This document shows, piece by piece, positions 8,395 through 16,404 of a stretch of DNA of 64,000 nt; the stretch's first letter is position 1, and every line of letters begins with the position of its first letter. Source of the stretch: Streptomyces sp. NBC_00576. Its GTDB lineage: Bacteria > Actinomycetota > Actinomycetes > Streptomycetales > Streptomycetaceae. The translations under genes and the position numbers were made by a program. Under the pieces are notes generated by a model that was given only the letters and a program-made list of their open reading frames with translations, was not told the origin of the DNA and did not search any database. The DNA lies in NCBI RefSeq assembly GCF_036345175.1, contig NZ_CP107780.1:1054001-1118000 (forward strand). The letters run 5' to 3'.

Positions 8395-9276
8395 TCAGCC
8401 CAGCTCGGCCGCGCGCCGCACCGCCGGGGCCATGAACTCCTCGATCCAGGCCGCCGGCTCGCCCGTGCGCGGCCCCAGCATCACCGTCTCGATGCCGAAC
8501 TTCGCGTAGCCCTCGATGTCCCGGACGAAGCCGTCGACGTCGTTCTCGGCCGGCGCGTCGCCCATGTAGAGAAGCGTCCTGGTGATGTCGTCGTACGGGC
8601 GTCCCACACTGTCGCAGTGGCCGCGCAGGACGTCGAGCTTGTGCCCGACCTCCTCCGGGGTGCTGGCGAACAGGTTGCAGGCGTCCGCGTACTGGGCGAC
8701 CAGACGCAGGGTCTTGCGCTCACCGCCACCGCCGATCATGATCTCCGGGCGCGGCGAACTGACGGGCGCCGGGACGCAGAGGGTCTCGGCGAGCCGGTAG
8801 TGCGTGCCCTCGAAGGGCCCGTTGTTGTCCGGGTCCCACATCTGGAGGCAGATCCGCAGGGTCTCCTCCAGCCGCTCGAACCGCTCGGCGGTCGCCGGGT
8901 ACGGCACCCCGAGACCCTCGTGCTCCCGGTCGTACCAGGCCGCCCCGATGCCGAGGGTGGCCCGGCCGCCGGAGAGGACGTCCAGCGTGGTGGCGATCTT
9001 GGCGAGCAGTCCGGGGTGGCGGTAGGTGACGCCGGTCACGAGCGCGCCGAGGCGGACCGTGGAGGTGTGGGCGGCGAGGAAGCCGAGGGTGGTGTAGGCC
9101 TCCAGCATGGGATCCTCGGCGCCGCCGTTGAACTCCATCTGGAAGTAGTGGTCCATGACCGTGAGCCGGTGGACGCCCGCCGCCTCGGCCGCGGCACCGG
9201 CCGCCGCCAGCTCGGCGCCGAGCGCGGGGCCCCCTCCGGGGTGGTTGAACCGATTGATGTGCACGCCGAGCCGCAT
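8395..9276 (-). CDS. LLM-class F420/FMN-dependent oxidoreductase
   Basis: A 293-aa luciferase-like TIM-barrel enzyme. The N-terminus MRLGVHINRF, the segment LTVMDHYFQMEF, LGALVTGVTYRHPGLLAKIATTLDVLSGGR and LGIGAAWYDREHEGLG are characteristic of TIGR03560-like, F420-dependent subfamily members. The substrate is unknown. It converges with the FMN reductase gene across a terminator and lies downstream of terC on the same strand (69-bp gap). Confidence 0.88.
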   Translation of the reverse strand: MRLGVHINRFNHPGGGPALGAELAAAGAAAEAAGVHRLTVMDHYFQMEFNGGAEDPMLEAYTTLGFLAAHTSTVRLGALVTGVTYRHPGLLAKIATTLDVLSGGRATLGIGAAWYDREHEGLGVPYPATAERFERLEETLRICLQMWDPDNNGPFEGTHYRLAETLCVPAPVSSPRPEIMIGGGGERKTLRLVAQYADACNLFASTPEEVGHKLDVLRGHCDSVGRPYDDITRTLLYMGDAPAENDVDGFVRDIEGYAKFGIETVMLGPRTGEPAAWIEEFMAPAVRRAAELG

Positions 9277-9345
9277 GTCCGTCTCCGATCGCCTTCGTCC
9301 AGCGGTGTTCCAGGAGCGACGCTAGTTCTTGGAGCGCGCACGAAG

Positions 9346-10332
9346 TCAAGCCTGAGTCTGGGTCTCCTCGGCCCCGGCCCCCTCGGCCTCCTCCTGCTTC
9401 TTCGAGGCCCGCAGGCTCGTCATGGTCGTGACGGCCAGTACGAGGACGATGAAGCCGAGGGAGAAGGGGATGGAGATCTCCGGTACGTGGACGCCGGACT
9501 CGTGCAGCGCGTGCAGGACCAGTTTCACGCCGATGAAGCCGAGGATGATCGACAGACCGTAGCTGAGGTGCACGAGCTTCTTCAGCAGGCCGCCGATGAG
9601 GAAGTACAGCTGGCGCAGGCCCATCAGGGCGAAGGCGTTGGCGGTGAAGACGATGTACGGGTCCTGGGTCAGCCCGTAGATGGCGGGGATGGAGTCGAGC
9701 GCGAACAGCACGTCCGTGGAGCCGATCGCGAGCATGACGACCATCATCGGCGTCATGATCCGCTTGCCGTTCTCCACGATGAACAGCTTGGTGCCGTGGT
9801 ACCGGTCCGCGACGCCGAACTTGCGTTCGGCCATCTTGAGCAGCTTGTTCTCCTCGTACTCGTCCTCGTGCGAGCCCGCCTTGGCGTCCTGGACGAGCTT
9901 CCAGGCGGTCCAGATGAGGAAGGCGCCGAAGAGATAGAACACCCACGAGAACGTGGAGATGATCGCCGCGCCCGCCGCGATGAACCCGGCCCGCAGCACC
10001 AGGGCGACCAGGACGCCGACCATCAGCACCCGCTGCTGGTACTGCGAGGGCACCGCGAACTTGCCCATGATCAGGACGAAGACGAAGAGGTTGTCGACGC
10101 TCAGCGACTTCTCGGTGATGTACCCGGCGAAGAACTCACCGGTGGGCTTGGTCCCGCCGTAGATCAGCAGCCCGAGCCCGAACAGACAGGCGAGGACGAC
10201 CCACACCACCGTCCAGGTGCCCGCCTCCTTCAGCGACACGTCGTGCGGCTTGCGGCCGATGAAGAAGTCGACGGCGACGAGGACGCACAGGGCTACGACA
10301 GTCAGGGACCAGACGGCGAATGAGACGTTCAC
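9346..10332 (-). CDS. TerC-family integral membrane protein
   Basis: About 328 aa with roughly nine predicted membrane segments (for example LTVVALCVLVAVDFFIG, VWVVLACLFGLGLLIYGG). The TerC signature EKSLSVDNLFVFVLIMG and the DSIPAI loop (STDVLFALDSIPAIYG), carrying acidic residues thought to bind metal, are present. Alx/TerC proteins are linked to manganese export and tellurite resistance. I prefer the GTG at 10332, which has GGAG 5 nt upstream, over the ATG at 10374. No other ter genes are near, so metal homeostasis is likelier than a tellurite operon. A CACCCC-GGA-GGGGTG hairpin lies in the leader at 10391-10405. Confidence 0.9.
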   Translation of the reverse strand: MNVSFAVWSLTVVALCVLVAVDFFIGRKPHDVSLKEAGTWTVVWVVLACLFGLGLLIYGGTKPTGEFFAGYITEKSLSVDNLFVFVLIMGKFAVPSQYQQRVLMVGVLVALVLRAGFIAAGAAIISTFSWVFYLFGAFLIWTAWKLVQDAKAGSHEDEYEENKLLKMAERKFGVADRYHGTKLFIVENGKRIMTPMMVVMLAIGSTDVLFALDSIPAIYGLTQDPYIVFTANAFALMGLRQLYFLIGGLLKKLVHLSYGLSIILGFIGVKLVLHALHESGVHVPEISIPFSLGFIVLVLAVTTMTSLRASKKQEEAEGAGAEETQTQA

Positions 10333-10390
10333 AGGGACTCCAGAGGAAGAATGTGCCACTGGCAGCGTTGTCATCGCCGGTGATCACTTC

Positions 10391-10405
10391 CACCCCGGAG
10401 GGGTG
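10391..10405. promoter_or_regulatory. Leader hairpin upstream of terC
   Basis: CACCCC-GGA-GGGGTG is a perfect 6-bp stem with a 3-nt loop, 60-75 nt upstream of the preferred terC start. I looked for the conserved core of the yybP-ykoY manganese riboswitch, which often precedes terC/alx genes, and did not recognise it. Confidence 0.3.
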
Positions 10406-10590
10406 AACAACGGTTCATTACCTGGCAAAATCCCGAGGTCACCGGTACGGGTGCCATTGCGGCCGGGGCCGCACAGGCCGGACGCGCCGCCAAACGGCGG
10501 GCAAGTCCCGCCGTACGGCGGCGTGCCGGACCCGGGCGGACGCGCGGATCATCGCCGTACGATCCACCGCACGCCGCAAGGAGCACAAGC

Positions 10591-11565
10591 ATGACGCTTA
10601 CGCCGCCCCCGTTCGACCCGGAGCTCGCCGCTGTCCTTGAGATGATCAAGGAAACCCTGCCGCCCAAGCTGACCATGGACGAGATCGAGGCCACCCGCAA
10701 TGGTCCCGGTATCGAGATGCTGGCGGACATGGACCTGACCTTGGGCGGGGCTTTCGAGGTCGAGGACCGGATCGTGCCGGGCCCCGAGAACGCGCCCGAC
10801 ATCTCGCTGCTGATCTGTCGGCCGGTCGCTCCCGCGACGGACGGTCCGCTGCCCGTGATCTACCACGTCCACGGCGGCGGCATGGTGCTCGGCAACAACC
10901 GCGTCGGGGTGGACGCCCCGCTGCGCTGGGCCAAGGAGCTGGGCGCGGTCGTGGTGTCCGTGGAGTACCGCCTGGCACCGGAGAACCCGTACCCCGCGCC
11001 GATCGACGACGTCTACGCCGGGCTGCTGTGGACCGCCGACCACGCCGCGGAGATCGGCGCCGACGCCGAGCGGATCGTCATCGCGGGGGCCAGCGCGGGC
11101 GGTGGTCTGGCGGCCGCGCTGGCACTGCTCCTCAGGGACCGCAAGGGTCCGCAGCCTGTCGGCCAGCTGCTGATGTGCCCGATGCTCGACGACCGCAACG
11201 ACACCCCCTCCGTGCATCAGATGGAGGGCCTCGGCGTGTGGGACCGCACGGCAAACGACACCGGGTGGACCGCGCTGCTGGGTGAGCAGCGCGGCGGCCC
11301 GGACGTCTCCCCGTACGCCGCCCCGGCCCGCGCGGACGACCTGACCGGGCTTCCCCCGGCCTTCCTCGACGTCGGCTCCGCCGAGACGTTCCGCGACGAG
11401 GTCGTCGCCTACGCCACCCGCCTGTGGCACGCCGGCGGGGTCGCCGAGCTGCACGTTTGGCCGGGCGGCTTCCACGGCTTCGACGGCTTCGCCCCCCAGG
11501 CGGTCCTCTCCCAGGCCTGCCAGACAGCCCAGCTGAGCTGGCTGCGCAGGCTGCTCGCGGAGTAA
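10591..11565 (+). CDS. Alpha/beta hydrolase, hormone-sensitive-lipase family esterase
   Basis: A 324-aa serine esterase. The oxyanion-hole motif HVHGGGMVLG, the nucleophile elbow GASAGGGLA, the catalytic Asp region (FLDVGSAETFRDE) and the catalytic His in GGFHGFDGF match the HSL/GDXG family (bacterial family IV lipolytic enzymes). AAGGAG precedes the ATG by 7 nt. There is no signal peptide, so it is cytosolic. The substrate is probably a short-chain ester (family knowledge). It is monocistronic. Confidence 0.92.
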   Translation: MTLTPPPFDPELAAVLEMIKETLPPKLTMDEIEATRNGPGIEMLADMDLTLGGAFEVEDRIVPGPENAPDISLLICRPVAPATDGPLPVIYHVHGGGMVLGNNRVGVDAPLRWAKELGAVVVSVEYRLAPENPYPAPIDDVYAGLLWTADHAAEIGADAERIVIAGASAGGGLAAALALLLRDRKGPQPVGQLLMCPMLDDRNDTPSVHQMEGLGVWDRTANDTGWTALLGEQRGGPDVSPYAAPARADDLTGLPPAFLDVGSAETFRDEVVAYATRLWHAGGVAELHVWPGGFHGFDGFAPQAVLSQACQTAQLSWLRRLLAE

Positions 11566-11570
11566 CGGCG

Positions 11571-11772
11571 CGACCAGGCCCCACCGGCCCGCGGCCAAAG
11601 ACCCCCGCCTGTCCCGCGGAGCACTCAGGAGGCGGCATGCGACCAAGGCGACCGGGCGGCTCTGCGGGGCGCAGCCCCAACGGGCGCGAGGAACGGCTCG
11701 ACCAGCACCCACCGGCCCGCGGCCGAGGAACCCACCGGACCCGCAGCCGAAGAACCGCACAACCCGCGGAGC
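11571..11772. repeat. Dispersed GC-rich repeat, two degenerate copies
   Basis: Segments at about 11571-11622 and 11699-11772 both begin CGACCAG, continue CCCACCGGCCCGCGGCC and end near CCCGCGGAGC, separated by about 128 bp. They are related to the elements at 39756-39800 and 46027-46080 (core GCGCGACCAGCCAC). No gene fits this 247-bp gap. Confidence 0.6.
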
Positions 11773-11812
11773 GCAGTGCGCGAAATCCGGCTCCATGGCG
11801 CACCATGGGGCC

Positions 11813-12898
11813 ATGAAAGAGCTGGCGGGGCGGCTGACCGCGCTGGATCCGGATGCCGGCGCCGCAGTACGGGTCATCGCCTACTTCGATCGGCTGGCCG
11901 AGCACCGGGCCGGTCTTGAGGCGCTGGTGCGTGGGGTCGCCGTGCTGGCCGGGTGCCCGGCGCGGCTCACCGACGCCGGGCGGCGCGTGCATCTGCGGGT
12001 CGAGACCGACGGACGCCGCCGGGACGCGGACCAGCCGCCTGACCCCGCCTGGCCGTCCGCCGCGCTGTCACCGGACGGTGCCCCGGCGCTGTGGCTGGAG
12101 CGAGCGGAGGCGCCCAGCGTCGTCGACGCGGTGATCCTGGAACGGGCGGCGGCTGCCATCCGGGGCGTCCTCGACCGCACCCGTGGCCGCGCACCGACGG
12201 CCCCCGACGACGACCCGGCGCTCGTCGAGACCCTTCTCGACGCCACCGCACCCGAGCAGGTACGACTGCACGCGGCCCGGCGTCTGGGCCTGGACCCGGC
12301 CGCCCCGGCCCACGCGATCGCTCCGCTCGACGGCCCGCCCCGCATCCTGGCCGCCGCCGCCCTGCGCGAGCCGGTCCCCGTCGGAGGTCGACTGTCAGCC
12401 CCGGAAGAGCCGGCCCGTGCCAAGCCGGCCGCCGCCGATGCCGGATCCGCCACCACCGCCCTCCCGTCCGGCCGGGTCGGTGTCGGCCCCGCCGTGCCCG
12501 TGCTCGAACTGCCGGGCTCCTGGGCCGCCGCCCGCACCGCGCTCCGATTCACCGCCGACGGCACCCCGCACGCCCCCGGACCGCGGGTCGTGTACGCCGA
12601 TGAGCTCGGCGGTATCGGGCTGCTCGCCGAGCTCGTCGTGCCGGGGGCCGATCCGCCGCCCGATGTGCAGGCGCTGGAGGCGGCGGTCGCGGACGCGCCC
12701 TGGATGCTGACGACGCTGCACGCCGTCGCCTGTACGGCGAGCCTGCGGTCGGCCGCCGTCGAGATCAACGTCCACCACTCCACGCTCCAGGACCGGTTGG
12801 GCCACGCCGAGGCGCTGCTCGGGTGGCCCGTCCGCACCCCGCAGGGCCGGCTAAGGCTGCAACTTGCCCTGACCGTGCGCCATTTGGGGCGTGCGTAG
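11813..12898 (+). CDS. PucR/CdaR-type helix-turn-helix regulator
   Basis: About 361 aa. The C-terminal 65 residues (TLHAVACTASLRSAAVEIN... VHHSTLQDRLGHAEALLG) match the PucR-type HTH with its short-repeat wHxNTLxYRL signature. The N-terminal part is Ala/Pro/Arg rich with no recognisable sensory domain; a loosely conserved GGDEF-like middle, common in CdaR proteins, is not evident. ATGs at 11795 and 11813 are both possible and neither has a clear Shine-Dalgarno. It converges with the GH43 gene (23-bp gap). The target is unknown; purine or sugar-acid metabolism would be typical of the family. Confidence 0.8.
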   Translation: MKELAGRLTALDPDAGAAVRVIAYFDRLAEHRAGLEALVRGVAVLAGCPARLTDAGRRVHLRVETDGRRRDADQPPDPAWPSAALSPDGAPALWLERAEAPSVVDAVILERAAAAIRGVLDRTRGRAPTAPDDDPALVETLLDATAPEQVRLHAARRLGLDPAAPAHAIAPLDGPPRILAAAALREPVPVGGRLSAPEEPARAKPAAADAGSATTALPSGRVGVGPAVPVLELPGSWAAARTALRFTADGTPHAPGPRVVYADELGGIGLLAELVVPGADPPPDVQALEAAVADAPWMLTTLHAVACTASLRSAAVEINVHHSTLQDRLGHAEALLGWPVRTPQGRLRLQLALTVRHLGRA

Positions 12899-12921
12899 CG
12901 GGACCATGGCGGGAGGAGGGA

Positions 12922-14310
12922 CTACGCCCAGGCCGTCACCGGGACGAAGGAACTGTCCTGGCGGAAGGTGTCCGTGCCGTCCGTCACGTCCACGCGCAGC
13001 TGGTAGTTGTAGTGGCGCAGGAAGTAGCCCGGGTAGTTGTACGACTCGAAGCGCACCGACCCCGACGTCGTGCCCGTCCGGGCGATGAACGTGGCGTCCT
13101 TCGCGAAGGTCGACGTACCGTCGTTGGCGTCGAAGCGGGCACGGTAGTCCCAGTGGCGGAGGTAGTTGCCGGAGCTGTCGCGGAACGAATAGCCGCCCGC
13201 GTCGGCCAGTCCCGCGACGACCGTGAACGTGGATGCCTGCTTGAGCGCGGTGGTGCTGGAGCTGCTCACCACGGGGAGGTTGAGCAGCGAGGACTGCACC
13301 TGCCAGTACCGCGTCGAGTAGTTGACCGACTGGAAGGAGCGCGTGACGCCCTTCGACAGGCTCGGCCCGCCGCTGACCGTCTCCTTGACCACCGTGAAGT
13401 GACGGGCCGTTCCGGAGACCGAGGGCAGTGCCTTCGCAGCGGTCCAGGTGGCGAACGTGTCGTAGCTGTCGCTGTAGTAGTACTTCCCGTCGCCGTAGCC
13501 GTCGAAGAAGATCCGCCAGCCGCCGTTGTCGAGCTGGATCACGGACGGGCCTTCGCGGTAGCTGCCCCAGCCGGCCCAGTCGCCGGTCTTCTTGATGGTG
13601 TAGGGGCCGGCGAGGCTGGTGGCGGTGGCGTACTCGATGTACTTAGTCGTCTCGTTCTTCGGGAAGGCGTGGTAGGTCGAACCGATCTTCACGATGCATG
13701 TGTCGATGTGGTTCGACCCGATGCCCGACAGCGCCACCGGTGAACTCCACGCCGTGAGCGCGGAGTTGGTCGCCTTCAGCAGATACGGGGTGAAGATCCA
13801 CTCGTCACTGGTGACCGAGCAGGACACGATGATGTTCACGCTGCCGTCGCTGTCGACGAAGAACTCGGGCGCCCACGCGCGGGACAGGTTGGCGATCGGG
13901 ACCGTGTAGTCGTACAGGAAGGTCCAGTTGACGCGGTCCGAGCTGCGGGCGAAGCCGATGGTGGTGCTGGTGTCCTGCCAGGTGTGCGTGGTGTAGGTGA
14001 CGTAGTAGTAGCCGTTTGTGTGCTTGAAAACGCTCGCGTCGCGGATGCGGTTGCTGGGCGGGGTGTAGGCCGAGGACTTCACGAGCCGGAAGTCGGTGGC
14101 GTCGTCGGCCTGGTAGACGTTCACCGTGCCGTCGTTGCTGTTGAGGAACGGGACGATGGTGTAGCGCGTGGCGGAGCCGCTGGGCGGGGCCGCCGCGGCA
14201 GCGATGCCGAGCAGTCCGGGCAGTTCGCCCAGGACGAGCGCCGAGGCGGGCAGGACGGCCAGCGCGCGCAGCAGGCTGCGACGGGAGGGCGTGGGGCGGG
14301 GACTGGTCAC
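12922..14310 (-). CDS. Secreted GH43-like glycosidase with AbfB (CBM42-type) domain
   Basis: 462 aa. A twin-arginine-like signal (SRRSLLRALAVL, cleavage near AAAA) precedes a five-bladed GH43-type propeller. Likely catalytic residues are the base Asp in RIRDASVF, the pKa-modulating Asp in NHIDTCIV and the acid Glu in YREGPSVI. The last ~150 residues hold AbfB beta-trefoil repeats (SFRDSSGNYLRHWDYRARFD; RFESYNYPGYFLRHYNYQLR), which bind arabinofuranose. Predicted role: arabinosidase/arabinanase acting on plant cell-wall arabinan outside the cell. It shares the AbfB module and an upstream GTTC-N8-GAAC palindrome with the GH43 gene at 27106. The exact linkage cannot be read from sequence. Confidence 0.88.
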   Translation of the reverse strand: MTSPRPTPSRRSLLRALAVLPASALVLGELPGLLGIAAAAAPPSGSATRYTIVPFLNSNDGTVNVYQADDATDFRLVKSSAYTPPSNRIRDASVFKHTNGYYYVTYTTHTWQDTSTTIGFARSSDRVNWTFLYDYTVPIANLSRAWAPEFFVDSDGSVNIIVSCSVTSDEWIFTPYLLKATNSALTAWSSPVALSGIGSNHIDTCIVKIGSTYHAFPKNETTKYIEYATATSLAGPYTIKKTGDWAGWGSYREGPSVIQLDNGGWRIFFDGYGDGKYYYSDSYDTFATWTAAKALPSVSGTARHFTVVKETVSGGPSLSKGVTRSFQSVNYSTRYWQVQSSLLNLPVVSSSSTTALKQASTFTVVAGLADAGGYSFRDSSGNYLRHWDYRARFDANDGTSTFAKDATFIARTGTTSGSVRFESYNYPGYFLRHYNYQLRVDVTDGTDTFRQDSSFVPVTAWA

Positions 14311-14347
14311 GTGCGGCTCCTTGGTGATCCAACCGACGGCTCTCCGC

Positions 14348-14363
14348 GTTCGACATTGCGAAC
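14348..14363. promoter_or_regulatory. GTTC-N8-GAAC palindrome, candidate CAZyme operator
   Basis: GTTCGACATTGCGAAC lies 38-53 nt upstream of the GH43 start; 12 of 16 bases pair. The same architecture recurs 41-59 nt upstream of the other GH43-AbfB gene (27047-27062). Confidence 0.5.
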
Positions 14364-14577
14364 GCAGTTCGGTAAATCGGTCAGACCGTAAATCCGAGGC
14401 GTGCGCACGTCAATAGTTCGGACATGCGCCGGACCTGTGAACTTGCGCCCGGCCGCCACACATTCGACATCTCCCACAGTGCCGACCCGCCAGCCGTTAC
14501 CGTGCGGTAGTGAAGCTGTGGAATCGCTATGGAAAACACGCCGGCGCTGCGCGACGGGGTGCGACGGAGGTGTCCGT

Positions 14578-16002
14578 ATGACTGCCGAGCGTGCCGCCGG
14601 ACTCATGGGGTGCGCCCGCGCGCTGGCCGAAGGCGAGGTGACCTCGCGGGCCCTCGTCGAGCAGTCTCTCGCTCGGATCGGGGCGACGCAGGGCACACTC
14701 AACGCCTTCCGGATCGTGCGGGCCGAGGCAGCGCTCGCCGAAGCCGACGCGGCCGACCGGGAACTGGCGGCGGGTGGCCGCCGGCCGCTGCTGGGCGTAC
14801 CGGTGGCCGTGAAGGACGACACGGACGTGGCGGGCGAGCCGACCGCGTTCGGCTGCCGGGGCGAACACCCGCCCGTGGCCGAGGACGGCGAGGCGGTACG
14901 GCGACTGCGCGCGGCCGGCGCGGTCGTCGTCGGCAAGACCAACACCTGCGAGTTCGGCCAGTGGCCCTTCACCGAGGGGCCCGACTTCGGCGCGACCCGC
15001 AATCCCTGGCATCCCGACCACACCCCGGGCGGCTCGTCCGGCGGTTCGGCCGCCGCCGTCGCCGCGGGCCTGGTCCCCGCCGCCCTCGGCTCGGACGGCG
15101 CCGGCTCGGTGCGCATCCCGGCGTCCTGGACCCATCTGATCGGCATCAAGCCGCAGCGCGGGCGCATCTCGACCTGGCCGCGCCCGGAGTCCTTCCAGGG
15201 CATCACGGTCAACGGCACCCTGGCCCGCACGGTCGCGGACGCCGCCCTCCTCCTGGACGCGGCCAGCGGCAACCACGTACGGGACCCGCACCAACCGCCG
15301 ACGATCAGCGCGTTGGAGGCCGCCGACCGCGACCCGGGGCGGCTGCGCATCGCCCTCTCACTCAAACCGCCGTTCACCGCACTGCCGGCGCGACTCCAGC
15401 CCGACGTACGGGCGCGGATCGTCCAACTCGCCGAGAAGCTGGCCTCGTTGGGCCACACGGTCGAGGAGGCCGACCCGGCGTACGGGCAGATCGGACTCAC
15501 CTTCGTCCCGCGCGCCACCGCCGGCATCGCCGAGCGGGTCCGCGAGGCCCCGTACCCCGCGCTGCTCGACCGGCGCACCCTGGGCGCAGCCCGGCTGGGC
15601 CGACTGCTCGGCGGGCCCCCGCTGCGACTGGCCCGGCGTGCGGAGTCCGCCCTGCACCGGCGGATCGGCGCCCTCTTCTCCTCGTACGACGTGGTCCTCG
15701 CGCCGACCACGGCCGCTCCCCCGCCGCGCATCGGCGCCCTGCTGCAACTGAACGGACTGGCCACCGACCGCGCGATGATCGCCGCCTGCCCGTACGCCTG
15801 GCCGTGGAACGTGCTGGGCTGGCCCGGGGTGAACGTGCCTGCCGGGTTCGTGGGCGAAGGGCTGCCGGTGGGCGCCCAGTTGCTCGGCCCGGCGAACAGT
15901 GAGCCGCTGCTCGTCTCCCTGGCCGCGCAGTTGGAGGCCGACCTGCGCTGGCACGAGCGGTGGCCACCGGTTCAGCCGGTCGCCGACTCGACGGCGGCAT
16001 AA
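14578..16002 (+). CDS. Amidase, amidase-signature family
   Basis: 474 aa. The Ser-cisSer-Lys triad is present: Lys in GVPVAVKDDTDVAG, the cis-Ser in PGGSSGGSAAAVA and the nucleophile Ser in SDGAGSVRIPAS. GatA-like members deamidate glutamate; stand-alone ones hydrolyse varied amides, and without gatB/gatC here it is probably a catabolic amidase. The ATG at 14578 has GGAGG 7 nt upstream, which overrides longer in-frame starts. A short NfeD-like gene follows after 27 bp. Confidence 0.92.
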   Translation: MTAERAAGLMGCARALAEGEVTSRALVEQSLARIGATQGTLNAFRIVRAEAALAEADAADRELAAGGRRPLLGVPVAVKDDTDVAGEPTAFGCRGEHPPVAEDGEAVRRLRAAGAVVVGKTNTCEFGQWPFTEGPDFGATRNPWHPDHTPGGSSGGSAAAVAAGLVPAALGSDGAGSVRIPASWTHLIGIKPQRGRISTWPRPESFQGITVNGTLARTVADAALLLDAASGNHVRDPHQPPTISALEAADRDPGRLRIALSLKPPFTALPARLQPDVRARIVQLAEKLASLGHTVEEADPAYGQIGLTFVPRATAGIAERVREAPYPALLDRRTLGAARLGRLLGGPPLRLARRAESALHRRIGALFSSYDVVLAPTTAAPPPRIGALLQLNGLATDRAMIAACPYAWPWNVLGWPGVNVPAGFVGEGLPVGAQLLGPANSEPLLVSLAAQLEADLRWHERWPPVQPVADSTAA

Positions 16003-16029
16003 GGGCGCCTGGGCCCGTACGCTGTGACC

Positions 16030-16248
16030 ATGGACGACGCGGCGATGGTCGGCTTGATGGGGCGGGTGACGGGCACGATCGGGCCGGGGCTGGTCGGCGA
16101 GGTGATCGTCCGGGTGCGCGGCGGCGCCGAGCACTTCCTGGCGTATCCCGCCGTGTCCCAGGACCGTATCGAGCGCGGGACGGTGGTCATGGTCGTCGAG
16201 TACCTGCCGCCACGCACCGTGTACGTCACCGCCGCCTACGACAGCTGA
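16030..16248 (+). CDS. Small NfeD-like OB-fold protein
   Basis: 72 aa. The sequence GLMGRVTGTIGPGLVGEVIV... ERGTVVMVVEYLPPRTVYV has the glycine spacing of the C-terminal OB-fold domain of NfeD proteins, but lacks their protease and membrane parts. NfeD proteins are classic partners of stomatin/flotillin proteins, and a flotillin gene follows 156 bp downstream; this supports the assignment, which rests on a weak motif. A TACGCT -10-like box ends 8 nt before the ATG, so a leaderless transcript is likely (a GTG at 16024 is the alternative start). Confidence 0.65.
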   Translation: MDDAAMVGLMGRVTGTIGPGLVGEVIVRVRGGAEHFLAYPAVSQDRIERGTVVMVVEYLPPRTVYVTAAYDS

Positions 16249-16404
16249 GCCCGGCGGACGCACCGTCGTGGGGTCCGCACGTCTGCGGATGATCACGTGT
16301 GCGTCAAGCTTGCAACAAGGATTCCTCAGCCGCTGTACCCAGGCCTCGCACAGGAGCACCCTTGCGTCGTTCGGTGCCGAAAGGGCACCAGGCAAAGGGG
16401 GCGT

